From NCBI RefSeq assembly GCF_025370775.1, contig NZ_JAMXEX010000023.1:1-41955 (forward strand): a stretch of DNA of 41,955 bases, read 5' to 3'. The notes beneath the pieces were generated by a model, which saw only the letters and a program-made list of their open reading frames with translations, did not search any database and had not been told where the DNA came from. This document shows positions 17,819-27,774 of this stretch, one piece after another; the stretch's first letter is position 1; every line of letters begins with the position of its first letter. The position numbers were made by a program, and so were the translations under genes. The DNA is from Ancylothrix sp. D3o (GTDB lineage Bacteria; Cyanobacteriota; Cyanobacteriia; Cyanobacteriales; Oscillatoriaceae).

Positions 17819-17838
17819 TTTTACGAATTCTCTTTTTT

Positions 17839-18063
17839 TTGTATGTGCAGACATTTGATAAAAAACTGCTGTTTTATTATTTTTTTTTGTGGGCAACAAA
17901 TCTTTTAGGCTTGGTAGTTGCGCCCTATAACTGTATGGGAAGGGGAATTTATCGCAGAGATTCAGGCAGAGTCCGCCCGGTCAAGTATTACTTTATAGAA
18001 ACTTTATTTAGACGGTACTTTTTTAAATTTTTTATGAAGTTAGCAAGAAAGTTGGTTGAATAA
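17839..18063 (+). CDS. Hypothetical 74-residue open frame, doubtful
   Basis: It starts at TTG and is rich in Phe, Tyr, Lys and Arg, which is common for chance frames in AT-rich DNA. One hydrophobic stretch (YYFFLWATNLLGLVVA) is followed by a basic tail (FFKFFMKLARKLVE). It could be a small membrane peptide or leader frame of the downstream protease. No ribosome binding site is evident. Confidence 0.2.
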   Translation: MYVQTFDKKLLFYYFFLWATNLLGLVVAPYNCMGRGIYRRDSGRVRPVKYYFIETLFRRYFFKFFMKLARKLVE

Positions 18064-18255
18064 CTCAATTTGTGAGCGAGTTTGAGATATAGTTGCAAAA
18101 ATAGAAAAATATTAAAAAAAAGTATATGTAAGCTAAAAGTATATGTTCCAAACAGCAATTCAAAAAGAGAGCCGCCAGCGCCTTAAAGCAGGGCTGTTCT
18201 TTTAGAAATCAACAAATAACAACCGTTAATTCTGCTTGTTAAACCATTACAAAGG

Positions 18256-21200
18256 GTGTCTAATAATATGGTTCCTGAGAGCATCTCCCCCAACGACAGT
18301 TTAAATTTAGCTTCTATTCCCGCCTTAAGTTCCAGCGATTTAGATAACTCACTTGGTACGGCAGATATCAATAATAAATCGGCAGGAAGTGAGTCGGTTT
18401 CTCTCAACTTTGACTCGGCCATAAATAGCGATTCAGTAGACACTTTGAATGGTAAAGATAAGGATGTTGATAACGCTGTAGCAGAGTTTATTTTAGGCAC
18501 GGAAAAAATAGATTTACTGCCAAACACACCGGCCACATCATCACAAGATTTAAACAATGCTGAAGTTGATTCCGGGGAAGTTTTACCAGAAACCCAACCT
18601 TTAAAAACGCCCACTATACCTGATAATTATAGCAAATTAAATACTTTTGGGGAAACGGATTATTTTAATGTTAGCCAAAGCGGAAAAGCTGAAATTGAAT
18701 CTGGTTATTATGAGGCGCTTTCCAAAGGGGAATTGGCTATTTTTAGCTTGGAAGGTATGGATAAATTTAAGGCCGGTTCTGTAGAATTTATCGCAGAAGC
18801 TGCTCGTCGTGCTGCCAGCAATTCTCACCTCGGTTATGTAGTAATTTCCGAGGCAACGGAAGAACATAATTTGAGTGCGTCTGCTGGAGAAAAAACAAAC
18901 TCTAAGTCGGGGAAAGGCAAGAAAATTAGAACTTATTGTATGCCAGCCGGCTCTCAATTTGGGGTAATGTTGGTACCAAATGGTACGGTAGGGGAAGTGT
19001 TAGCAAATTCTGAGATTGAAAGTGGCAAGCGTCCGCTATTTGGTCGGCAAATTATAGAGTATCTCAACACACCTTATTTAGAAGCAACCATTTCAGAGGG
19101 AGTGTCAATAGCAGAAGCAAATTTGCTGGAAATAATGCCGGGGGAATTATCCAAAACTGGCTCAGAAACAGTTGAAGAAATCACTCAAAAAACGGAAATC
19201 ACCAACGATGAAAAAGTGCTGGGGGGCGATAATTTAGGAGAGACAACAAAAGCTGAATTTCAAAGTGTAGATGAGTCTCCAGTTATCCCAACCAGTGAGA
19301 TTCTTGGCAAAGAAAATGATATCAATTGCACTGAGGGTGACAATAAATTTAACCCGATAGAAAATGGAGATTTGTCAGAAAAGAAAGATGGAGAATCGGC
19401 ACTTTCATGCAACGCATCTCCCAAAGATTTACAATTTAGTACGCAGCATTTTTACAAGAGAGGTGATGTTTTTCAACTCACCGGCAAAGTTTTTGATTTA
19501 AACGGCGTAGATGATATTGAAACTCTCAAGATTTCCATCAGTAAACAGATGGAAAATGGAAAGTGGAAAACAATAGAGGTAACGGAATTAAGGGAGTTTA
19601 AAGAAGATAATGAGTGGGCAAATTTTTCTTATGAATTACCGAATTTAGAACCGGGGAAATATCAAGTCAAACTCATTGCTCGTGATGAGGCCGGTGCTGT
19701 GAGTAATCACGCGATTAATGAGTTTACATTTCTTTCGAGTTCGGAAACGAATAACTTAACAGATTCCGTCTTATTTGCCATTGATAATGCCACAAATTTA
19801 GGCTCTTATACTGCTGAAGAATTGGCAGAAACAAAGCAATGGCTTGTGAGTGTGCAAGAAGGTGAATCTGCGCCTGATTTAGCGGCGTTAATGGGCGCAA
19901 CAAATTTAGGAGAAACCGGCCTCATTCCGAATACTTATATTTTTGAGTTTCCGGCAAATATTGAGCCTACAGAGATTATTAGTGAATTACAAAGCCAGTT
20001 AGAAGTCGAGTATTTTTATCCGCTAACTTGGTTTAATTTAAAAACTTATGTACCGCCTTCAAGTTTCAATACAAACGACACTTTAGTATCAGAACAATGG
20101 CACTTAAATAATACCGGACAAACGGGAGGAACCATTAGTGCTGATGTAAATGGATTTCCGGCGTGGAATATTTCTTTGCCTGGAAATCTTACACAAACCG
20201 TCAGCGGTGCAAATATAAATTTAGGAATTGTTGATGATGGCGTGCAGCAAAGTCATCCAGATATATTGCAGCGATATGTGGAACAATTGAGCCACAATTT
20301 TAATATTGAAGTTCAAAATGCACCTCAATCTTTAAATGCAAGTCAAATAGAAATTGAACCGCGTCGCTTTATAGATGAGACTTCTGTAACCTCAACCGGC
20401 GAAATTATTATTGAAAGTGTACAAGAAATTTGGCGTCCTCAACCGACAGACCAAAATTATCTCTTGGTTTCAGGCGATTCTAATCAAAGTACATTGGGGA
20501 TAACTTACGGCATTGAAGAATTAGCCGTCAAGCGAAAAAATAACCCTAACGATGGAAGTTCGAGTCCTATTTTGAACCCTTCAGAAATTCAAGGGCAAGC
20601 AGAAATACTTTACGGAATTGATGAATTAGCTGTCACCTACAGAAAAGGCAAAAACAGTCCAAACGATGTAAATGATCCAATAAATCCCGGTGACAGCGAC
20701 ACAGAATTTATCGCGGCTATGTTGGGCTATAATGGCCTGGAAACATTGGCAGCCAAGCGTAAAAATTCCCCCAATGATCAAGATTCGCAAGAACCCGATA
20801 ATTCTCCAGACATGGCAGTTGTTGCTGTTTCTGGCGATATTAATAGTTTAGAATCCTTAGCGCAGAGAAAGAAAAACACCCCTAATGATGAAGAGTATGA
20901 CTTAACAAAAATTGACACTGATAAAGAAGCCGCCTTAATTATTGAAAGCGCGTTGCAAGAAGTTTTCAAGCAATGGAATATTCTCCCTAAAAATCCTCTG
21001 GATAATAGCAATGATGTAGCTTTGCGCTTGCAACCAAAAACCGAAGAAAACACAGAACCTCAATCATTTATCACCGGCACCGACACCGCCAACATCGTCT
21101 CAGAAATCCTCACAAATAACCCTGCCGAAATATGGGTTTATGGCAAGCCCAAAAATGGCGATGCTGACTCAGTTGTTTTAATTTCTGGCAAAGATTCGGC

Positions 21201-24200
21201 AGCGGTTGCTGATTCTATTTTAAAACATGATTTAGCACAGATTTCTGTTTGGTGGAACCCGGCACCCAATCGCCAACCTATCGAAGATCCCAGCATAGTT
21301 TTTGACCGCGTATGGACGGGGGGAAATGCAGACGAAGCATCGGTTAGAAGTGGAGAAACATTTGTCGAAATTGGTACAATTTTAGGCCGAGAAAACTTAG
21401 AAAAATTGTGGGAAAGATGGAATGATGATAACAGCGGAAGTGCTACAAATCAAATTCCCAATCGGCATGGTACATCTGTTGCGGGGGTAGCGGCGGCAAG
21501 TGCCAACGAAACCGGCATTATGGGTGCTGCGTATGAGGCGGGAATTGCAAATGTGCAATTGTTGGGAGATCACCTTGTTACAGATAAGCAAATTGCGGAT
21601 GCTTTAATTTATCAAAACCAAGCAATTGATGTCTATAACAATAGTTGGAAACCAGGAGATCCTTTTGTTGGTTCGCCGCTGGTTAATTGGGCTTTTGAAA
21701 ATAACGTTAATAATGGGAGAAACGGGTTAGGAAATATTACTGTTTTTGCGGGTGGAAATGATGGTTGGGATGGCGGAAATGTAAATTACAATAGTTTTGC
21801 CAATTCCCGTAATACGATTGCTGTAGCCGCGATTGATCACAATGGCGAACAATCGTGGTATGGCGAACCAGGCTCCTCTTTATTAGTTTCTGCTTATTCT
21901 TCTGGGGATGGGGTTGGTATTACGACAACCGCAGCCAGTAATGATGGTAATGCTGCTTATACTGATAGTTTTGGCGGCACATCTTCTGCGGCGCCTTTGG
22001 TATCGGGTGTTGTTGCGTTAATGTTGCAAGCAAATCCCAATTTAACACAGCGTGATGTGCAGCATATTTTGGTAGAAACTGCGGAGAAAAATGATGCAAC
22101 TGATGAAAATTGGGTTGTGAATGCTGCGGGGTATGAGGTTAATTATAAGTATGGGTTTGGTGGGATTAATGCAGAAGCAGCGGTGAAAACGGCGATTAGT
22201 TGGAATGGGGTATCGCCAGAAATTGAAGTTGAGTCGCCGGTGCAGCACGTTGGAATTTCTATTCCTGATAATAATAGTGCCGGTGTTGTTTCTGAGATTC
22301 GTATTGAGCGGGATATCAAGGTAGAATGGGCGGAAGTAATGCTGGATATTGATCACTCTTGGCGAGGTGATTTGGAAGTTAAATTAATTTCACCAAGTGG
22401 GACGGAATCGATTTTAGCAGAGCCGCATTATGACCCGGAAGATGGGTATAAATGGGTGTTTACTTCTAATCGTAATTGGGGTGAATCTTCGCTGGGAGAT
22501 TGGAAGTTGGAGGTTTCGGATCGGTTGAGTGGGGAAGCCGGTGTTCTGAATAATTGGAAGTTGAATTTGTATGGAACTGAACAAGTTATTCCTGGTGACA
22601 ATTCAAAAAATATCGTCAATATTTCTACCACCGACGTAGATGCCGGCGAAGATGGAAACACCGGCACCTTTACCATCACCCGCACCGGCGACACCACCGG
22701 CACTTTAACGGTTAATTATGCAGTAGCCGGTAAGGCAAAATTTGGCAGTGATTATTTGGGGTTAACTGGCAGTGTAACCTTTGATGCCGGTGTTACTTCC
22801 ATGCCACTTAATATCATTCCCATCGATGATAATTTGGATGAAGACGACGAGATTATTGAGGTTATTTTAGGCGCTAATTCTGCTTATAAAGTTGGCACAA
22901 ATAATATCGCCGATCTGACAATTAAAGATAACGATGACCCGACAATAACCATCACTGCAACTGATGCCAATGCAACAGAAGATGGCAATGCAGCGCAATT
23001 TGTAGTGACGCGCACCGGCCCAGATTTTAGTAATCCTATAACCGTCCATTATTCCCTTGCCGGCATTGCTACCAATGGCACAGATTATCGACAGTTAACC
23101 GGCACCGTTATCATTCCTGCGGGGATGAGTTCAGCCACAATTCCTGTTAATCCGATTTTTGATTACAATGTCGAAGATGATGAAACGGTTACGCTGAATT
23201 TAATTGATACCAGTTTCTATAATTTAGGCACGAGTGCCGGTGCGACAGCAACGATTACAAACAGCACGACAACTGATTGGTATGGGCCGTTTGTTTATGA
23301 AAATCCTGCTAACGGACACCTCTATATTTTGAGCCAGCCTGACACTTGGTTAGGCGCACAAAATCAGGCTCAGATATTAGGTGGAAATTTGGTGACGATT
23401 AATGATGCAGCCGAGCAAAATTGGATAAACCAAACTTTTAATAGTCAACCTTTCTGGATGGGAATGACGGATAGCGAAATTTATGGAAAACAACCTGGAA
23501 ATTATCAATGGGTAAGCGGAGAGCCAGTCACTTACACAAACTGGTTACCAGGAAGTCCATCTAACTCGGTTTGGGGAAATCAAACTGAAAACTTTGGGGA
23601 ATTAAATCGTGAGATAGTTGGCTCGTGGAATGATTTAACTGATAATTGGTTATCTCAACCCGGCATTATTGAAATTGACCCCACGACGTTAAGAAAACCG
23701 ATTGTTAATTTCATGGTGACAGATTCGCAAGCAGGAGAAAATGGCAATGCCGGCCAGCTTATTATCTCTCGCGTTGGCAAATTAGACGAAGCTTTGACAG
23801 TTAATTATACGGTGGCGGGAACAGCAACAAATGGCAGTGATTATGAGGAATTAACCGGCACAGTTACTATCCCCGTCGGCTCGTCTTTGGTGACAATTCC
23901 AATTCTCGCGCTTAACGATAATGACGTTGAAGGAAACGAGCAAATAGTTGTTAATTTAGCCGCTGGAAATTATCAAATTGGTAATAAGCCGGTTGCCCAA
24001 GTAACGATTGCTGATGATGATAGTGGGATTTTCCCGGTCAATAACACACCCACCCTCAACCCTAGCGCATCGCTGACAAATGCAACGGAAAGCGCGCCAT
24101 ACATCATCACCTACGAAACCTTACTCAGCGCCACCAACGCCATAGACACCGATGGCGATACGCTAACTTTTCGCATAGAATCCGTTGGAGCAGACATACC

Positions 24201-26571
24201 AACTAAAAACGGACAGCCGGTAGTGGCCGGTGTGACGACTCTATCCCCCGGAGAGTCGCTGGTGTGGACACCCACGACTGCCGGTGCCCAGATGCAGGCG
24301 TTCAGCGTCAGCGTCAGCGATGGGGTAGGCGCAAACCCCGAATGGTTGCCGGTTTCCACTCCCATTGCCATTGATGTGTTTAAGCCGGTTGTCAGCATCA
24401 CCGCAAGTGATCCCAACAGCACAGAAGGCGGGGATAGCGGCGAGTTTACCATCACCCGCACCGGCGATACCACCAACCCCCTAACAGTCAGCTACAGCCT
24501 TGACAATAACGGTTTTTGGGCATACCCAGTTGCCACCAATGGCAGCGACTATGAAACCCTCAGCGGCACTATCACCATCCCTGCCGGTGCATCCTCCGTG
24601 AAAATTCCTATAAATGTGATTGATGACGACGTTGTTGAATGGCCCGAACGAGTCAAACTTTTCGTCACCGGCACAGACAATTACCAAGTAGGAAATAACG
24701 CTAATGCCGAGGTAAAAATTTCCGACAATGAAACACCTCTCATTCAGCTTTATGTTGAGCAATTTGGTGTGTATGATGCAACAGAGGGAGTTCAAACAGG
24801 ACGTTTCCTAGTCCGGCGCATCGGCAGTTTATTAGAACCCTTAACAGTCAATTATTCCGTTGCTGGAACCGCTACCCCAGGTACAGATTACACTACTGTT
24901 GGTTTCAATGAAAGCACCCAAACCGGCAGCATTACTATTCCAGCCGGTCAACATGATGTCTATATCCAATTAAACCCTATTGATGACACAGAACAAGAAA
25001 CCGTTGAGACAATTGATGTCTCCTTAACCCCCAATTCAAACTACAATATATGGGCAGAACGCGGAACGAGGACAATTAATGTTCACGACAATGAAAACAA
25101 GTCGATTTTTAACGTTAATGCCACCGATTCTACAGCCACAGAAGGCAGCGACTCCGGACAATATACGATTACGCGCACCGGCGATCTTTCTCAAACAGTT
25201 ACTTTGAAATACAACATGGGAGGAGATTGGAGTAACTCGACAAACAATGGCATCGATTACGAATTTGTACCCAACAGCATCACCTTTGCCCCCAATCAAA
25301 CAACAGCCACAATTACCATCAATCCCATTGATGATAATCTCGCTGAAGTTACCGAATCGGTAGTTATAAATCTCATCAGAGATCCCGCCTACCTTGTTGG
25401 AGATAACGGTGACAGAAGATTACTAATTTACGATAATGAAAGACCCGAAATTGAATGGCAACAACAGCTAGGAACCAGCGCTGATGACACTGTAAATGCC
25501 ATTGCTATTAATAATGGCAATCTTTCTTTTGCCACAAATGGCGAGTTAATAGGAACTGGAGGCGATGATAATATAGACATCGCCTTTGATAATTTCGGCA
25601 ACTGGTACAACCTATCAAAAGGAGATTCGTTGACTTATCTCTCGAAATACAACAGTGGCGGGGGTGTGGAATGGCAGCAGTCTTTTGGTGTTAATTCAGA
25701 AATGACAAAGTTAGCTGTTACTCCTGATGGTAGCGTTTATATAACCGGCAGCACAACAGACAATTTAGACGGAATCAACGCCGGAAAATTAGATGCTTGG
25801 ATTGCCAAATTTGACAGCACCGGCACTCAAGAATGGGTAAAACAAATTGGCACTCCTGATGATGAAAAAGCCACCGGTATTGCTATTGACAATCAAGGCA
25901 ATGTGTATATCACCGGCACCACAAAAGGAGGCTTAGGCGGTACTCGTGAAGGAGATGGCGATGCCTGGGTAGCGAAATATAATTCTAGCGGTTCTTTGCA
26001 ATGGACAGAACAAATTGGAAGCATTGCCGAAGATATCAGTTATGGAATTGCTACTGATAATAACGGTCACATTTATGTAGCTGGAAAAACCTACGGATGG
26101 TTAGGAGAAAACTATACCGGAGGGCCTCGTAATTGGGTAGGAGATGCGACCGCCAGATACGAAGCTATAATTGGCAACAGCTATGGATTGGGCGGCATTT
26201 ATTATGGTAGCGGTGATGCCTGGGTAGCACAATTAAGCACCGATGGAGATGTTAATTGGAAACGACTTTTGGGAACCACCGGCGAAGATTCTGCTAACAG
26301 TATTGTGGCGGATAATACGGGGGTCTATTTAACCGGCACCACGACTGGAAAATTAGGAGACACACAATTTGGAGGACAAGATATTTTCTATGCTAAATAT
26401 AATGTGGCCGGTGCTTTACAGTGGAAACAACAACTTGGAACAACGGCAGATGATGTCGCAAATGATATCGTTTTAGATGGAAATGGGTTAATTATTGCGG
26501 GAGAAACTAGCGGGAATTTAGAGGGAACAAATCAAGGGGGAGAAGATGCCTTTGTGATTAAATTATCGTAG
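18256..26571 (+). CDS. Giant subtilisin/P-domain protease with Calx-beta, lectin and propeller repeats
   Basis: The product has 2771 residues. After an unstructured start come a domain ending VMLVPNGTVGEVLANS (about 130-280), an Ig-like domain (395-495), a pro-peptide-like stretch (505-600) and an S8 peptidase with Asp660 (IVDDG), His1071 (HGTSVAG) and Ser1243 (GTSSAAP). Asp and His are 411 residues apart instead of a few dozen; the gap holds tandem repeats. A P/proprotein-convertase domain (about 1325-1440) follows, then Calx-beta domains (about 1455-1670), a C-type lectin-like domain (1675-1812), a Calx-beta, an Ig/cadherin-like domain (1930-2038), three more Calx-beta and an SBBP-type propeller region (2398-2771). 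There is no Sec signal, so type I-like export is plausible. It resembles cyanobacterial calcium-dependent proteases with a P domain. The start is GTG or ATG 18268, after AAAGGG. Confidence 0.93.
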   Translation: MSNNMVPESISPNDSLNLASIPALSSSDLDNSLGTADINNKSAGSESVSLNFDSAINSDSVDTLNGKDKDVDNAVAEFILGTEKIDLLPNTPATSSQDLNNAEVDSGEVLPETQPLKTPTIPDNYSKLNTFGETDYFNVSQSGKAEIESGYYEALSKGELAIFSLEGMDKFKAGSVEFIAEAARRAASNSHLGYVVISEATEEHNLSASAGEKTNSKSGKGKKIRTYCMPAGSQFGVMLVPNGTVGEVLANSEIESGKRPLFGRQIIEYLNTPYLEATISEGVSIAEANLLEIMPGELSKTGSETVEEITQKTEITNDEKVLGGDNLGETTKAEFQSVDESPVIPTSEILGKENDINCTEGDNKFNPIENGDLSEKKDGESALSCNASPKDLQFSTQHFYKRGDVFQLTGKVFDLNGVDDIETLKISISKQMENGKWKTIEVTELREFKEDNEWANFSYELPNLEPGKYQVKLIARDEAGAVSNHAINEFTFLSSSETNNLTDSVLFAIDNATNLGSYTAEELAETKQWLVSVQEGESAPDLAALMGATNLGETGLIPNTYIFEFPANIEPTEIISELQSQLEVEYFYPLTWFNLKTYVPPSSFNTNDTLVSEQWHLNNTGQTGGTISADVNGFPAWNISLPGNLTQTVSGANINLGIVDDGVQQSHPDILQRYVEQLSHNFNIEVQNAPQSLNASQIEIEPRRFIDETSVTSTGEIIIESVQEIWRPQPTDQNYLLVSGDSNQSTLGITYGIEELAVKRKNNPNDGSSSPILNPSEIQGQAEILYGIDELAVTYRKGKNSPNDVNDPINPGDSDTEFIAAMLGYNGLETLAAKRKNSPNDQDSQEPDNSPDMAVVAVSGDINSLESLAQRKKNTPNDEEYDLTKIDTDKEAALIIESALQEVFKQWNILPKNPLDNSNDVALRLQPKTEENTEPQSFITGTDTANIVSEILTNNPAEIWVYGKPKNGDADSVVLISGKDSAAVADSILKHDLAQISVWWNPAPNRQPIEDPSIVFDRVWTGGNADEASVRSGETFVEIGTILGRENLEKLWERWNDDNSGSATNQIPNRHGTSVAGVAAASANETGIMGAAYEAGIANVQLLGDHLVTDKQIADALIYQNQAIDVYNNSWKPGDPFVGSPLVNWAFENNVNNGRNGLGNITVFAGGNDGWDGGNVNYNSFANSRNTIAVAAIDHNGEQSWYGEPGSSLLVSAYSSGDGVGITTTAASNDGNAAYTDSFGGTSSAAPLVSGVVALMLQANPNLTQRDVQHILVETAEKNDATDENWVVNAAGYEVNYKYGFGGINAEAAVKTAISWNGVSPEIEVESPVQHVGISIPDNNSAGVVSEIRIERDIKVEWAEVMLDIDHSWRGDLEVKLISPSGTESILAEPHYDPEDGYKWVFTSNRNWGESSLGDWKLEVSDRLSGEAGVLNNWKLNLYGTEQVIPGDNSKNIVNISTTDVDAGEDGNTGTFTITRTGDTTGTLTVNYAVAGKAKFGSDYLGLTGSVTFDAGVTSMPLNIIPIDDNLDEDDEIIEVILGANSAYKVGTNNIADLTIKDNDDPTITITATDANATEDGNAAQFVVTRTGPDFSNPITVHYSLAGIATNGTDYRQLTGTVIIPAGMSSATIPVNPIFDYNVEDDETVTLNLIDTSFYNLGTSAGATATITNSTTTDWYGPFVYENPANGHLYILSQPDTWLGAQNQAQILGGNLVTINDAAEQNWINQTFNSQPFWMGMTDSEIYGKQPGNYQWVSGEPVTYTNWLPGSPSNSVWGNQTENFGELNREIVGSWNDLTDNWLSQPGIIEIDPTTLRKPIVNFMVTDSQAGENGNAGQLIISRVGKLDEALTVNYTVAGTATNGSDYEELTGTVTIPVGSSLVTIPILALNDNDVEGNEQIVVNLAAGNYQIGNKPVAQVTIADDDSGIFPVNNTPTLNPSASLTNATESAPYIITYETLLSATNAIDTDGDTLTFRIESVGADIPTKNGQPVVAGVTTLSPGESLVWTPTTAGAQMQAFSVSVSDGVGANPEWLPVSTPIAIDVFKPVVSITASDPNSTEGGDSGEFTITRTGDTTNPLTVSYSLDNNGFWAYPVATNGSDYETLSGTITIPAGASSVKIPINVIDDDVVEWPERVKLFVTGTDNYQVGNNANAEVKISDNETPLIQLYVEQFGVYDATEGVQTGRFLVRRIGSLLEPLTVNYSVAGTATPGTDYTTVGFNESTQTGSITIPAGQHDVYIQLNPIDDTEQETVETIDVSLTPNSNYNIWAERGTRTINVHDNENKSIFNVNATDSTATEGSDSGQYTITRTGDLSQTVTLKYNMGGDWSNSTNNGIDYEFVPNSITFAPNQTTATITINPIDDNLAEVTESVVINLIRDPAYLVGDNGDRRLLIYDNERPEIEWQQQLGTSADDTVNAIAINNGNLSFATNGELIGTGGDDNIDIAFDNFGNWYNLSKGDSLTYLSKYNSGGGVEWQQSFGVNSEMTKLAVTPDGSVYITGSTTDNLDGINAGKLDAWIAKFDSTGTQEWVKQIGTPDDEKATGIAIDNQGNVYITGTTKGGLGGTREGDGDAWVAKYNSSGSLQWTEQIGSIAEDISYGIATDNNGHIYVAGKTYGWLGENYTGGPRNWVGDATARYEAIIGNSYGLGGIYYGSGDAWVAQLSTDGDVNWKRLLGTTGEDSANSIVADNTGVYLTGTTTGKLGDTQFGGQDIFYAKYNVAGALQWKQQLGTTADDVANDIVLDGNGLIIAGETSGNLEGTNQGGEDAFVIKLS
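20450..21290 (+). repeat. Tandem repeats inside the protease domain
   Basis: At least four, perhaps seven, degenerate copies of a 36-40-residue unit lie at about residues 735-1010, between catalytic Asp and His. The four clear copies end in AVKRKNNPND (757-766), YRKGKNSPND (near 795), AAKRKNSPND (832-841) and AQRKKNTPND (869-878), each after a short hydrophobic/acidic lead such as YGIEEL or YGIDEL. Three weaker copies follow, with NP or KNG ends and no dibasic core. Confidence 0.8.
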
Positions 26572-26687
26572 AGTTGCCGGTAGTTTTAGATTGGCGACAT
26601 CGGTTTTAGATTGGCCGGTTGTATTCGCTACCGATCATTCACCACCCCCAGAAGCCACCCGTTAAAGAGTATCTACACGAATAATAA

Positions 26688-26751
26688 AACCCTTCGGGGT
26701 TAGAAAACTTTATGCTGTACCATTCTAACCCTGCCCTAGCGGGGGTTTTTT
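26688..26751 (+). terminator. Double hairpin terminator after the protease gene
   Basis: First hairpin: AACCC-TTCG-GGGTT (26688-26701, stable UUCG loop). Second: CCCTGC-CCTA-GCGGGG (26729-26744, one wobble) followed by six T (26746-26751). It is a typical intrinsic terminator. Confidence 0.8.
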
Positions 26752-26846
26752 CATTTAGCAAGATTCAACCAAACAACCTTGCAGGCGGCAAAAAAAAAAC
26801 ACCGGCCCGCTCTCCCGTTATTAATAATTTTTCTAAAAACACATAC

Positions 26847-26875
26847 TTGACATAGCTGGACAACTATACTATATT
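26847..26875 (+). promoter_or_regulatory. Strong sigma-70 promoter of the secretion operon
   Basis: TTGACA (26847-26852), 17 bases, TATATT (26870-26875), 83 bases before the PPIase ATG. It is the only good promoter upstream of PPIase, TpsA, TpsB and TPR-CHAT. Confidence 0.7.
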
Positions 26876-26940
26876 TATCCGAGAGCAAGCCCAGCCAAAA
26901 AAATTCTCGCTTTGTGATGGGCCGGCTCACTATTTATGGC

Positions 26941-26958
26941 ATCTACCGGCCCCTACAA
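26941..26958 (+). repeat. Solitary 18-bp repeat unit abutting a start codon
   Basis: ATCTACCGGCCCCTACAA matches the unit of arrays B and D almost perfectly and ends exactly at the base before ATG 26959. It occupies the place of the ribosome binding site, which is otherwise absent. Confidence 0.6.
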
Positions 26959-27738
26959 ATGGACAACACACCTTTTTTTACAATTGATGGCAACAAAATT
27001 ACTCTCACAGAAACCCTAAGATATCTGCGATATGCCGGCGGGTTTCAAAGGTTTATGAAGGATATTTTGCGGCAATATATTCTTGAAAAAGAAATTGAGT
27101 CTCAACAAAACTCAGAAGTTCCCTATTCTCAAATTACGAAAGCGATTGCAGAGTTTCAAGAACAGGCTAATTTTAAAGATAGAAATCAGTTTAGTTCATG
27201 GATGAATGCAAATGGACTGACTTATAAAGAGTTTGAAGAGCAAGTGGCTTTTGGCATAAAAGTTGAAAAATTAAAAGCCCAAATAATTGCTGAGAAATTG
27301 GAAGAGGTATTTGCCAACAGAAAAGGAGAACTTGATCGAGTGGTATTGTCTCGGATTATTTTGAAAGAACAAAAAGAGGCCGATAAAATTCAACAAAAAA
27401 TTTTAGAAGATAGCAGTAATTTTGAATTATTAGCCAGAGAATATTCAATTACAGAGGATAGATTGGCCGGCGGGATGATGGGGCCGGTGAGAATGGGTGC
27501 TTTAGGAGAACCGCTAAAATCTGCCGTTTATCAGGCAAATGTGGGGGATTTAATTGGGCCGGTGGAAATTGAGGGACGCTATTGCTTATTTCTAGTCGGA
27601 GAAAAATTGCCGGCGGTTTTGGAAGGCGCACTTAAGCAAGAATTGGGAAACCAAATTTTTGAAGAGTGGCTACAAGAAAAGCTGGCAAAACTTCAAGTAA
27701 AACTCGAAGTTGCTTTGCAAGATAAAGTTAAGGATTAA
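26959..27738 (+). CDS. Parvulin-type peptidyl-prolyl isomerase
   Basis: The 259-residue product has a helical N-terminal chaperone-like part (about 1-120, SurA/PpiC-like) and a parvulin rotamase domain (about 127-230): RVVLSRIILKEQKEAD, then SNFELLAREYS, GGMMGPVRMG, VGDLIGPVEIEGRYCLF. It would speed cis-trans proline isomerisation and hold unfolded chains. No signal peptide is visible, so it acts in the cytoplasm or leaves by a non-Sec route. ATG 26959 is chosen because family-like sequence starts there; the upstream residues come from a repeat unit. It is first in the operon with TpsA (36-base gap), which suggests a role in keeping the exoprotein export-competent. Confidence 0.9.
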   Translation: MDNTPFFTIDGNKITLTETLRYLRYAGGFQRFMKDILRQYILEKEIESQQNSEVPYSQITKAIAEFQEQANFKDRNQFSSWMNANGLTYKEFEEQVAFGIKVEKLKAQIIAEKLEEVFANRKGELDRVVLSRIILKEQKEADKIQQKILEDSSNFELLAREYSITEDRLAGGMMGPVRMGALGEPLKSAVYQANVGDLIGPVEIEGRYCLFLVGEKLPAVLEGALKQELGNQIFEEWLQEKLAKLQVKLEVALQDKVKD

Positions 27739-27774
27739 TAGCTAACTTTCGTTATAGTATGTAGGCTAAAAAAT

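Noticed and set aside
26914-26958. PPIase start 45 bases further upstream
   Set aside because: The extra 15 residues come from a repeat unit and flanking noncoding sequence; family-like sequence begins at ATG 26959.
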